Source: JALQTD01 sp965656785 (GTDB lineage: Bacteria; Bacteroidota; Bacteroidia; Flavobacteriales_D; Sanyastnellaceae). From it: a stretch of 64,000 nucleotides of DNA. This document shows positions 40,089 through 48,900 of this stretch, in pieces. Position 1 is the stretch's first letter. The number at the start of each line of letters is the position of its first letter. The notes beneath the pieces were generated by a model. It did not search any database. It worked only from the letters and a program-made list of their open reading frames with translations, and was not told the DNA's origin. A program made the translations under genes and the position numbers. The stretch spans positions 1 to 64,000 of the forward strand of contig CBFHLY010000008.1 of assembly GCA_965656785.1 (NCBI GenBank). The letters run 5' to 3'.

Positions 40089-43000
40089 TCACCGCTTCAC
40101 TTCCACGAGTTCGTCCGTTTCCGTGTAGTACAGCAGGCCCCGAACGGGCTCGCCGCCATCGCCCGCTACCGCTTCCATGTAGGTGCGGACCTGTGCATGG
40201 TGCTTCTTCGCGGGCGCACCCGTTTTGTAATCGAGCACTGCCCAGCCCTCGTCGGTGCGCACCACCCGGTCGGGCCGACCGATCTCGCCGCTGGGAAGCC
40301 AAAACGAACGCTCAAGTTCCACCGCAACCCCGTCGGCGAAGAACGGCCGGAGGGCCTCCGATTCAATGAGGCGATTCAAGGTCGACTCCAGCCAGTCCCG
40401 GTCATCGGCCGACCAAGCCAGGGACTGCCGAATGCGGTGGATGAGGGGCGGCAGGTCGGCGGTGGTGCGGATTTGGCCCAACACGCTGTGCAAGGCATCC
40501 CCTCGCTGCCGCGCACTCAAACCGCCGCCCGACCACCAATCCCGCGCAGGCTCCACCACGAGCGCCTTCACCGGCACGCCCAGCACAAGCCCTCCCACCT
40601 GCACGGCCACGGGCTGCTCCGTGGCCTGGCGCGCCTTCCGCACCGCGGGCTTGAACTCCGGATCGAGTTCCACCGCCCCCGGCGCGGGCTCATGCGCCCA
40701 CGCTTCCTCGTCCCGCAACGAACGGCCAAACGCCCGCTCCACCGCGCGCTCCATGACTTCCGTGATGGTGAACGGCGCCTGCTCCGCCCGCGGTTTGGGA
40801 TCCTTCGGCAACGGCTTCAAACTGAACAGGATTTCCATCGCGTGCTTCGGCCGCGTCATCCCCACATACAACACGTTCAATTCATCCAGCAGCTCCTTGT
40901 GGTACTCGTCGTACATGACGTCGTCGCGCACCGTGTCTTTGAGTTCACTCGGCTGGAACAACGCCACCGGCAACCCGAAGAGCGACTCGTCCAACTCCAC
41001 GGGTTGGTGCCGTTCGAAGCGGTTGCTGCCCTCCTTCGCGCGGATGGGTAGCAGCACCACGGGGAAGGCTTGGCCCTTTGCTTTGTGGATGGTCTTGATG
41101 CGCACGGCCTCGGGCTGTTCGGCGGAACGGATGCTCAATTTGTAGCCGTCGCGGTCCCACTTTTCCAAGAACCCGGGAATGCCCGATTCTTCCGCTCGGT
41201 TCACCGCTTGCGCCAGTTCGAGCAAGCCCTCGACGTAAGCTTGGTGGCCCCGGTCCCAGCCCAATTCCGCGATGATGTGGCCGATGAGGCCCACGAGCGG
41301 CTCGGTCGTCCAGTCGCGAAGGTTCAACGTCGGACACACCGCGTCGATGAGTCCTTCCAAGTCGAACACGATGCGGGTTCGCTCCTCCCCTTCGGCGGTC
41401 AGGTACGCCTCCTCTTTCCGATGCCGTTCCAGCAATTCCGCTTCGCTGGCCGTGGCGTCGAGCGCGCAGTGGCACTGCAGGAATTGCACGCCGTGGCCGA
41501 AGTGATTCGGTTCGAGGATGGAACGCAGGAGGGCGATCACGCCGAGGGGCACCGGGTGGCGGCCGAGCTGCAGGCTGTCGTCCGTGAACGTCTTGATGTT
41601 CGCGGCGAGGAGGGCGCGCGCGATGTCCGCGCCTTCGCCATTCGTCCGCACGAGGATCGCGCAATCGGAGGGTTGGTAGCGGCGTTCGAGGCCGCCGTCG
41701 CGGTGGTAGGTGTGGTGGCGGGTGCCGTCTTCGTCTTCGCGGGTTTCGATTTGGCCTCCGATGTAGTGGACCAAACGCCGCAGCACCCACTCCACGCTCG
41801 CCGCATCGTACTCCGCGCGGTTCGCCGCCACCACCGACTCGACGTTCACCTCGCCGGGCTGCTCCGTGTGCGCGAACTGCCGGCCGCCGCGATAGACCGC
41901 GGCCAAATCCGGGCGTAAATCCGACTGCACCGCCTCGTAGAGCGAGTTGTTCCACGCGATGATGTGCTGGCGCGACCGGTGGTTCGTGTTCAACGCATCG
42001 TACCGGTGCTCCTCGTCGAGCTTGAGTTCGTGCTCCCGGAGCGTCGGGCTGAGGTTGCGCCCGACGAGCTTCGGCAACTGCTCGAGCTGCCGGTAATCCC
42101 CGTTGCGCCACCGGTAAATCGCCTGCTTCGCATCGCCCACAACGAGGCATTGGTTCCGGTCGGCGATCAAATCCGCCACGAGCGGGACGAGGTTGTGCCA
42201 CTGGGTGATGGACGTGTCCTGGAACTCGTCGATGAACAGGTGGTTGTACTTGACGCCGAGGCGTTCAAAAATGAACGGCGTGGGGTTGTTTTGGACAATG
42301 TGCGCGATGTGCGCGTTCAGGCTCTGCAGCAGCCGCGCGTTTTCCTCCACCTCGTACGCCTTGAGCTCCGCGCGCAATGCAACCAGGGAGCCGATGTAGA
42401 ACACCTTGTTTTCCAGCTTCATGAGCAGCCGATTCACCGGGGCCAAACCCCCGACAAACTCCCGCTCATGAAAGTCCCTCGCTTCCATGATCGCGGGCAG
42501 AGCGGCATCCACGGACGCCAGCACCGCCGCCGACTCGCCCTTCTTTGTGAACACCGCCGACTCGAACTGCCCCTCGAGCCGCTTGCCCGGGACGTTTTTG
42601 AACCCGTCCCCCTTCGCCGCCAGCCGCTTCAACCAATTCGGCACGTCGTTGTAGGAAAACTTCTTATCGATCAGGTCGTTCGCTTCGATGGCCACAAGAG
42701 CGGCCTCCGCGAGCTCCTTCATCTTGCGGCGGCGGGCCTTGTTCCGCTGGGCCAAGAGGTCGTGCAGGTCAATGAAGTACTTCGGCGTGAAAACCGGGTT
42801 GCCGTGTTCGTCCTCGCGCTCCAGCGCGTCCAAATCCGCGAGCGACCGCTCGTCCCCGAGCAACTTCCCGAACTCGACGAGCTGCTTGCGCAACCGGATG
42901 TCCTGCTCTTCGACCAACAACCGCCGGGTGAACTGGAGCATCATTTCGGAGAGCTCCGGGTGGTCGGGGTGGCCCACTTTTTCGAGGAGTCGGTCGACGG

Positions 43001-43433
43001 CGCCTTCGACCATTTGGTCCAGCGAAAGCTCCACCCGGAAATCCTCCTCCAGCGCGAGCTCCCGGGCAAAACTCCGGACCAACCGGCTCACGAAGCTGTC
43101 GATGGTCATCACGGAAAAATCCTCGTACCGGTGCAGCATCGTCCGCCGCACGGCCACCGCCCGCTGCTGCAAAATCCGCGGCTCCAGGCCCATCGCCGCC
43201 TCGATCGTGGCGTACAAATCCCCGTCTGCACGCGCCACTTCATCGATGCCCGCGAGGATCCGCTCGCGCATCTCCATGGCCGCATTCCGCGTGAACGTGA
43301 TGGCGAGGATGCGGCGGAAGTAGTCCGGCTCGGCCGAGCGCAAGCAACACATCAAGTATTCCTGCACCAACCGGAAGGTCTTGCCGGAGCCAGCCGAAGC
43401 GCTGATGATGAGAAAAGAACCAGGATTTTTCAT
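40089..43433 (-). CDS. addA: AddA/RecB-like UvrD-type helicase-nuclease
   Basis: ATP-driven DNA helicase with a fused nuclease, expected to process double-strand breaks for recombination. 1114 residues from ATG 43433 (MKNPGSFLIISASAGSGKTFRLVQEYL; Walker A SASAGSGKT near 11-19). Other UvrD motifs: ITFTRNAAMEMRERI, FIDEFQDTSITQW (Walker B), VGDAKQAIYRWRNGDY, VRIKTIHKAKGQAFPVVLLP and LNVLYVGMTRPKHAMEI. The C-terminal nuclease is of PD-(D/E)xK type: RPDRVV, then VLDYKTG. AddA rather than RecB is my choice because an AddB-like partner lies at 54.8 kb; the two are unlinked by about 11 kb. The gap to MbnP is 106 bp. Confidence 0.9.
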   Translation of the reverse strand: MKNPGSFLIISASAGSGKTFRLVQEYLMCCLRSAEPDYFRRILAITFTRNAAMEMRERILAGIDEVARADGDLYATIEAAMGLEPRILQQRAVAVRRTMLHRYEDFSVMTIDSFVSRLVRSFARELALEEDFRVELSLDQMVEGAVDRLLEKVGHPDHPELSEMMLQFTRRLLVEEQDIRLRKQLVEFGKLLGDERSLADLDALEREDEHGNPVFTPKYFIDLHDLLAQRNKARRRKMKELAEAALVAIEANDLIDKKFSYNDVPNWLKRLAAKGDGFKNVPGKRLEGQFESAVFTKKGESAAVLASVDAALPAIMEARDFHEREFVGGLAPVNRLLMKLENKVFYIGSLVALRAELKAYEVEENARLLQSLNAHIAHIVQNNPTPFIFERLGVKYNHLFIDEFQDTSITQWHNLVPLVADLIADRNQCLVVGDAKQAIYRWRNGDYRQLEQLPKLVGRNLSPTLREHELKLDEEHRYDALNTNHRSRQHIIAWNNSLYEAVQSDLRPDLAAVYRGGRQFAHTEQPGEVNVESVVAANRAEYDAASVEWVLRRLVHYIGGQIETREDEDGTRHHTYHRDGGLERRYQPSDCAILVRTNGEGADIARALLAANIKTFTDDSLQLGRHPVPLGVIALLRSILEPNHFGHGVQFLQCHCALDATASEAELLERHRKEEAYLTAEGEERTRIVFDLEGLIDAVCPTLNLRDWTTEPLVGLIGHIIAELGWDRGHQAYVEGLLELAQAVNRAEESGIPGFLEKWDRDGYKLSIRSAEQPEAVRIKTIHKAKGQAFPVVLLPIRAKEGSNRFERHQPVELDESLFGLPVALFQPSELKDTVRDDVMYDEYHKELLDELNVLYVGMTRPKHAMEILFSLKPLPKDPKPRAEQAPFTITEVMERAVERAFGRSLRDEEAWAHEPAPGAVELDPEFKPAVRKARQATEQPVAVQVGGLVLGVPVKALVVEPARDWWSGGGLSARQRGDALHSVLGQIRTTADLPPLIHRIRQSLAWSADDRDWLESTLNRLIESEALRPFFADGVAVELERSFWLPSGEIGRPDRVVRTDEGWAVLDYKTGAPAKKHHAQVRTYMEAVAGDGGEPVRGLLYYTETDELVEVKR

Positions 43434-43495
43434 TTGTTGTGAGGGGTGACGCCGGTTCTTGACCGGGAAGCAACATTTCGCCAATTTAGGGGTCT

Positions 43496-43503
43496 TACCT
43501 TTG
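43496..43503 (+). promoter_or_regulatory. -7 box TACCTTTG upstream of the MbnP gene
   Basis: Exact TAnnTTTG, with TTTC at 43476-43479 (16-bp spacer) as a weak -33. A transcript would have a leader of about 30 nt before ATG 43540. Confidence 0.45.
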
Positions 43504-43539
43504 GAATCGGCGCGGTTTCACCTTCAACATGATCGGAAA

Positions 43540-44316
43540 ATGAAAAAAATGAACAACATCTCGGCCGGCCTTGCTGCGGTCACTGTCCTCCTCGTTGCGG
43601 GATGTTCGTTCCCGTATTTCACCCACCAAATCAACACGGGAACGTTGCGGTTGGACGTGGAAGCGACCTGGGAAGGCGAACCGTATGCGCTCGGTGACGT
43701 GGCGGTGGATTACGCGGGCCACCCCATTCAACTCCACAACCTCCAGGCCTACATCAGCCGCGTGGAGTTGCGCGATGCATCAGGCGAATGGATCGGGAAC
43801 GACCGGGAATACGAGGTGAATTTGGTCGACTTTTCGGTGGAATCTCCACGCATCGTGGAGCCGTTTCCTACCGGCCAATACAACGCCATTCGCTTCGGCC
43901 TCGGCCTTCCCCCCGACATCAATGGCCAGGTCAGCCCCTCCGATTTCCCGAACGACAACCCGCTCAGCGTCGAAGGGTCTGCGGGCATGTTTTGGACGTG
44001 GCTCACGGGGTACATCTTTTTTAAGTATGAAGGCCGAGCGGGCGCGGTCGGCAGCGAACTGCTGAGCGAGCCGATTGCCTACCACTGCGGCACGGACAGC
44101 AGTTACCGGGTGGTGACGTTCGAGTTGGAGAACGACCTGTGGATTTGGGAACAACAACCCACAGCGATGCAGTTGCAGTTCGATGCCGCGCAAGCACTTT
44201 ACGCAACAGAGCCCATCAACGTCATCGACTACCCCATCACGCACAACGGACCCGGTGACACGCTTGCGCTCGCGCTCATGGACAACATCGCCGCCTCGTG
44301 GCACCTGGTAAAATGA
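43540..44316 (+). CDS. MbnP-family copper-binding lipoprotein
   Basis: 258-residue lipoprotein (MKKMNNISAGLAAVTVLLVAGC; a second ATG three codons later is possible). The body matches MbnP: TLRLDVEATWEGEPY..., LHNLQAYISRVELRD, PTGQYNAIRFGLGLPPDIN, the GSAGMFWTWLTGYIFFKYEG segment, TFELENDLWIWEQQ, and the final GPGDTLALALMDNIAASWHLVK. In methanotrophs and relatives MbnP binds copper through a kynurenine made by its partner MbnH from a tryptophan. Here the partner gene follows with an ATGA overlap. No methanobactin precursor (MbnA) is seen, so only the copper-protein role is supported. Confidence 0.85.
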   Translation: MKKMNNISAGLAAVTVLLVAGCSFPYFTHQINTGTLRLDVEATWEGEPYALGDVAVDYAGHPIQLHNLQAYISRVELRDASGEWIGNDREYEVNLVDFSVESPRIVEPFPTGQYNAIRFGLGLPPDINGQVSPSDFPNDNPLSVEGSAGMFWTWLTGYIFFKYEGRAGAVGSELLSEPIAYHCGTDSSYRVVTFELENDLWIWEQQPTAMQLQFDAAQALYATEPINVIDYPITHNGPGDTLALALMDNIAASWHLVK

Positions 44317-45407
44317 ACCGGTTGATGTGGGTGACCGCGGTGGTGGTGTGCGCGGTGGGCTGCAGCCGCTGCACAGACCCGGTGGAGTGCGCGGACTGCT
44401 ATCCGGAGCCGACGCCCTACGAGTTGGACATTCCGGCGTTCTTTCCGCCGATGGACATTCCGGCGGACAACCCGATGACGGTGGAGGGCGTGGAGTTGGG
44501 ACGGTACTTGTTTTGGGATCCGAACTTGTCGGCGGACGGGACCGTTTCGTGCGGCTCGTGCCACTTGCCGAGCGCTTCGTTTTCCGATCCGGCGCCCGTG
44601 AGCACTGGGGTGGGCGGCGCGCAGGGTGTGCGGAATTCCATGGTGCTCGTGAACGTGGGATGGTCGCCGAGTTTCTTTTGGGACGGGCGCTCGGTGACGT
44701 TGGAGGATCAAGTCCAAATCCCCATCCCCCATCCCGACGAGATGGCCCTGCCTTGGCACGAAGCCTTGGCCCGCCTTGAAGCGGACCCCGACTACCCTGG
44801 CCGATTTGGCGCGGCGTTTGGCGACCCCGAAATCACCCAAGAACGGACGGCCAAAGCCCTCGCCCAATTCGTGCGCACGCTGATTTCCAAGGACTCCAAA
44901 TACGACCGCTGGCGCCGGGGCGAAACGAGCCTGACGGACAGTGAATTCAACGGATACGAGATGTTCCTGCGCGAAGGCGGCGACCCGGAAACCACGCCCG
45001 GCGGGCAATTTGGGGGCGACTGCTTCCATTGCCACAACGAAGCGGGAACGCTGTTCACCGACCACCTGTTCCGGAACAACGGCCTCGACGCGTCGTTCGA
45101 GGCCGATGCGGGACTCGCGGGCGTGACGGGCATGCCGCTGGATTCGGGCCGGTTCAAGACGCCGACCCTGCGGAACGTGGCGCTTTCGGCGCCGTACATG
45201 CACGATGGGCGGTTTGCCACGCTGGAGGAGGTCATCGAGCACTACAATTCGGGCGGCGTGCCTTCGAGCACCATCGACCCGTTCATGAAGTACACGACCG
45301 GTGGTTTGGCCTTGAGCCCGGTCCAAAAAGCAGACCTCATCGCCTTCCTCCACACCCTCACCGACACGGTGTTCATCCACAACCCGGCCTTCCGCGATCC
45401 GCGATGA
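44313..45407 (+). CDS. MbnH/MauG-family di-heme peroxidase
   Basis: 364-residue lipoprotein-like exported protein (MNRLMWVTAVVVCAVGC) of the di-heme cytochrome c peroxidase family. Heme sites are Cys80-Gly-Ser-Cys83-His84 and Cys237-Phe-His-Cys240-His241; the downstream APYMHDGR (near 293-300) is the usual ligand region. Other family features: VELGRYLFWDPNLSADGTVSCGSCH, GGAQGVRNSMVLVNVGWSPSFFWDGR, FKTPTLRNVALSAPYMHDGRF. Right after MbnP, it is the likely enzyme that oxidises the MbnP tryptophan. There are extra Cys near the N-terminus (CSRCTDPVECADC). It overlaps the next start (ATGA). Confidence 0.9.
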   Translation: MNRLMWVTAVVVCAVGCSRCTDPVECADCYPEPTPYELDIPAFFPPMDIPADNPMTVEGVELGRYLFWDPNLSADGTVSCGSCHLPSASFSDPAPVSTGVGGAQGVRNSMVLVNVGWSPSFFWDGRSVTLEDQVQIPIPHPDEMALPWHEALARLEADPDYPGRFGAAFGDPEITQERTAKALAQFVRTLISKDSKYDRWRRGETSLTDSEFNGYEMFLREGGDPETTPGGQFGGDCFHCHNEAGTLFTDHLFRNNGLDASFEADAGLAGVTGMPLDSGRFKTPTLRNVALSAPYMHDGRFATLEEVIEHYNSGGVPSSTIDPFMKYTTGGLALSPVQKADLIAFLHTLTDTVFIHNPAFRDPR

Positions 45408-45907
45408 CGGACGAGCAACGGAACGCCCTGCAGGCCGCGGCCACGGCGCAACGCAGCATCAACGCGCAGTTCCAAAAATGGAAGCGCAAGCCGCTGAAGG
45501 ACCTCGACGAGCGGTTCCACGCGGCGCACGAGGCGGCCTTCGAACGGATGGACTGCTTGACCTGCGGCAACTGCTGCCGGACGACGAGCCCCATCATCCG
45601 CGAGCGCGACCTCGACCGGCTCGCGAAGCACCTCCGGGTGAAGCCCGGCGCCCTCATCGACGCGCACCTTCGGATGGACGAAGATGGGGACTGGGTGTTT
45701 CGGGGGGCGCCGTGCCCGTTTTTGGACCTGGAAGACAACCGCTGCTCCGTCTACGAACACCGGCCGCAGGCGTGCCGGGAATACCCGCACACCGACCGGA
45801 AACACATCGCGGGAATCCTGCCGTTAACGGCGCGCAATGCCGCGATTTGCCCAGCCGTTGCAGAGGTCGTTGTGCAGGTCGTTGATGCCTCCGAACACCC
45901 CAAATAA
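45404..45907 (+). CDS. YkgJ-family cysteine-cluster protein
   Basis: 167-residue cytoplasmic protein starting at an ATGA overlap with the di-heme peroxidase. Cysteine motifs of the YkgJ family are MDCLTCGNCCRTTSP (near 46-60), PCPFLDLEDNRCSVYEHRPQACREYP (near 103-128) and a final ICP. In this family they are thought to hold a zinc or Fe-S site. No function is established. Overlap with the copper-protein pair suggests coexpression; any part in copper or heme handling is inference. Confidence 0.85.
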   Translation: MTDEQRNALQAAATAQRSINAQFQKWKRKPLKDLDERFHAAHEAAFERMDCLTCGNCCRTTSPIIRERDLDRLAKHLRVKPGALIDAHLRMDEDGDWVFRGAPCPFLDLEDNRCSVYEHRPQACREYPHTDRKHIAGILPLTARNAAICPAVAEVVVQVVDASEHPK

Positions 45908-45973
45908 CCCGACGAATCCTCCTCGTCAACCACCGGATGTAACCAACCCGTGCGCTTTTCCGTAAAGGAGCGC

Positions 45974-48900
45974 ATGAACCGTTTGCTCCATTTTGTGATT
46001 GTGCTCTCCGCGTTGGGAGCCGTTGCGCCGTTTCAGGCATTCGCTCAATGCCCCGAAGTCCTCGATGCCAATGGCTTGGCTACGAGCTCGCCGGCATGGG
46101 CCGAATGCCTTGCCGAGGCTCCCGAACTCGAGGTGACGCCCGCGGCCGATTGGTCGGGGGTCTTTGTCGATTGGGGGGACGGCAGTCCAGTCGAGTTGGT
46201 GGATTGGGTTGCTGGCGATGCGCCGTTGACGCACACCTACCCCGATGGAGCGGGCGCTTACGGCATCACGCTGAGCCACGGCGGTTGCGACGTGGTGGGC
46301 AACTTCGAGGTCATTCCTCCGGTGGCGAACTTGACCTCCGGCGGATCCCAAGTGTGCGAAGGGTCCAGCATGCAGTTTCAGCAAATGGGAACGGGCGGAG
46401 GCCAAAACCTCTGGAACTTCGGTTTGGGCTCCACTTTCATCCCGACGAGCAACGGGGTGGTGAGCTACCTGTTCAACAACGTCGGCCTACAAACGGTGAC
46501 GAACATTTACGTGAGTGACATCGACCCGGTCGGTTGCCGCGATACGAGTACGGTGAACATCCTCGTCAAGCCCAAGCCTGAAATGGAATTGACGTTGTCG
46601 GAGTTGCAAACATGCGGCCCGACGGAGATCACGGGTACGGCGACGGGAACGGATTTGTCGAACGTGATTTGGTCCTTTGCGGCGCCTCCCTACTTCGGTT
46701 CAGGGGAACAAATGCCCGCCACCACGTTCAGCAACATCGGCTCGAACCCCATCTCCGTGACGGGCATCGGAAACAACGGTTGCAACGTGTCCATCACGCA
46801 AAACGTGACCATCTATCCCGAAGCTACGGTCGCCATCACCGCCGCCCCGGGCAGCGCATGCGAAGGCGAAGTCGCGGAATTCATCGGAACGGCATCGGTC
46901 CCTACGGGCCAATCCATCACGAACATCACGTGGGACTTCGGCGACGGCAACACGCAGAACGGACTCAACGCAAGCCACACCTTTTCGGGGGCGGGCGTGT
47001 ACCCCGTTTCGCTGGCAATTGAAACGAACCTGTGCTCGAGCACCGTGGAAGAAAGCATCGAAATCCAAACCGCGCCGACGGTGGCCCTGACGGCATCCGC
47101 ACTCTCGGGGTGCGCTCCCTTCGAAGTCGCTTTCACGGGCGAAGTCGATGGCGCCGCCACGTACGCGTTGGACCTCGGAACCGGCGGCTTGACCGCAGAT
47201 CTGAACGCGGTGCACACGTACGCCCCATCGAACAACACGGTCATCTTGAGCGCGCAGTCCTCCAACGGATGCGCGAGCGAGACCAGCCTGAACATCGAAG
47301 CCCTCACCCCCGCCACCATCGACGTGGTGAACGTGCCGGGGCCGACATGTGGCCTGATCAACTTCCCGCTCGAGACCATCACGAGCGGCGCGAGCAGCTT
47401 GGAATGGAACGCCACGAACGGCTGGAACTCGACGGAAACCATGCCGCAGTTCACGCTGGAAAACACCGGCAACTTCCCGATTCACGAAACCTTGACGGTC
47501 ACTGCCCTCGCCCCCAACGGCTGCGACGCGACGGCCGAAGTGGACGTGGAGGTCTTGCCCGTACCGACCTACGACTTCGCTTTGACCACCGACTCAATCT
47601 GTGCGCCTTACGAGGCCACGTTGCCGAGCATGCCGGATGCCGCATCCTTCAGCTGGGACTTCGGCGATGGGGAGGCCACCACGGAGAATGAGCCGTTCCA
47701 CATTTGGGATAACGCAACGGACGATTTGGCCTCGTACACCGTGACATTCAACGGCGAAAACAGCTACGGTTGTGGCGCCACGGCTGAGCAGCAGGTGCAC
47801 GTCAAGCCGCAGCCCATGGCGAATTTTGCGATGAGCAGCTTCGAAGGGTGCACTCCCCTGCAGCTGACGTTCTACAACCAGGGATCGCAGGCGTCCACCT
47901 ACACGTTGACCACGACTTCAGGCCAAACCTTGGCCCTCGCCCCCGGTGAACAAGTCGACCTGACGTTCTCCACGGGCACGGCGATCAGCGCATTCGATCT
48001 CGAACTCGCCGCCAACCACGTGCTCGGTTGCTCCGATGTGCGCACGGAAACCGTGCAGGTCTTTCCGAACCCGACCTTCAGCCTCGGCGCCGCCATCGAA
48101 GCGGAATGCACCCCGTACACGGTGGATTTCTCGGAAGTGGACGGCATCCTGAGCCCCATGTGGACGTTTGGCGACGGCACCACATCTTCGGAAGCCGCTC
48201 CGAGCCATACGTTTGAGAACGCGGGCAACGATTTGGTGAGCTACCAAGTGAGCATGAGCGGAAGCAACAGCTACGGCTGCTCGGGATCCGCGAGCGTGAA
48301 CGTGCCCGTGAAGCCGGTTCCAGTGGCGGACTTCGACCTCGACCTCGACGCGGGATGCGCGCCCTTCGGCGTGTCCGTGACGAACATGAGCTCCCCCGGA
48401 GCGACTTACGCCTTCACCGCGGACAATGGCGCGGCATGGAACGCCGGTCCTTCGGAAAGCCACGATGTAATGTTTGTAGGCGGTTCGACCGTCGAACAGC
48501 AAACGATTGCCCTTACGGTGACGCACCCGCTTGGTTGCACGGACACCCGAACGGAACACGTTACGGTGTACCCACAAGCCCAATTCGACTTCGCTTTGGA
48601 TGCGGACTCGGCGTGCTCGCCCATGACGGTGGCCCTGCCCGCGATCGACGGCGCGGCCGACTGGACGTGGACGTTCAGCGACGGCACGACGGCACCCGCT
48701 TCGGCCACGGAGCACACCTTCACGAACGAAGGCGGCACCCTCGCTTCCTTTACGGTTGCGGTAAACGGCGCCTCGGTCCACGGCTGCGCGGATGGGCATG
48801 CGGAAACCGTGCACGTCAAGCCCCAACCCGTGGCGGACTTGACGCTGAGCGCGACTTCCGGCTGCTCGCCGTTCCAGGTGACGGCCACGAATGCGGGTAC

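Noticed and set aside
43454..43476. Short inverted repeat CCGGT/ACCGG in the addA-MbnP gap as a terminator
   Set aside because: Only five paired bases, no T-run, and both flanking genes start here instead of ending.
43540..45907. A methanobactin biosynthetic cluster
   Set aside because: No MbnA precursor or MbnB/MbnC genes in or near the locus; MbnPH pairs occur widely without methanobactin.
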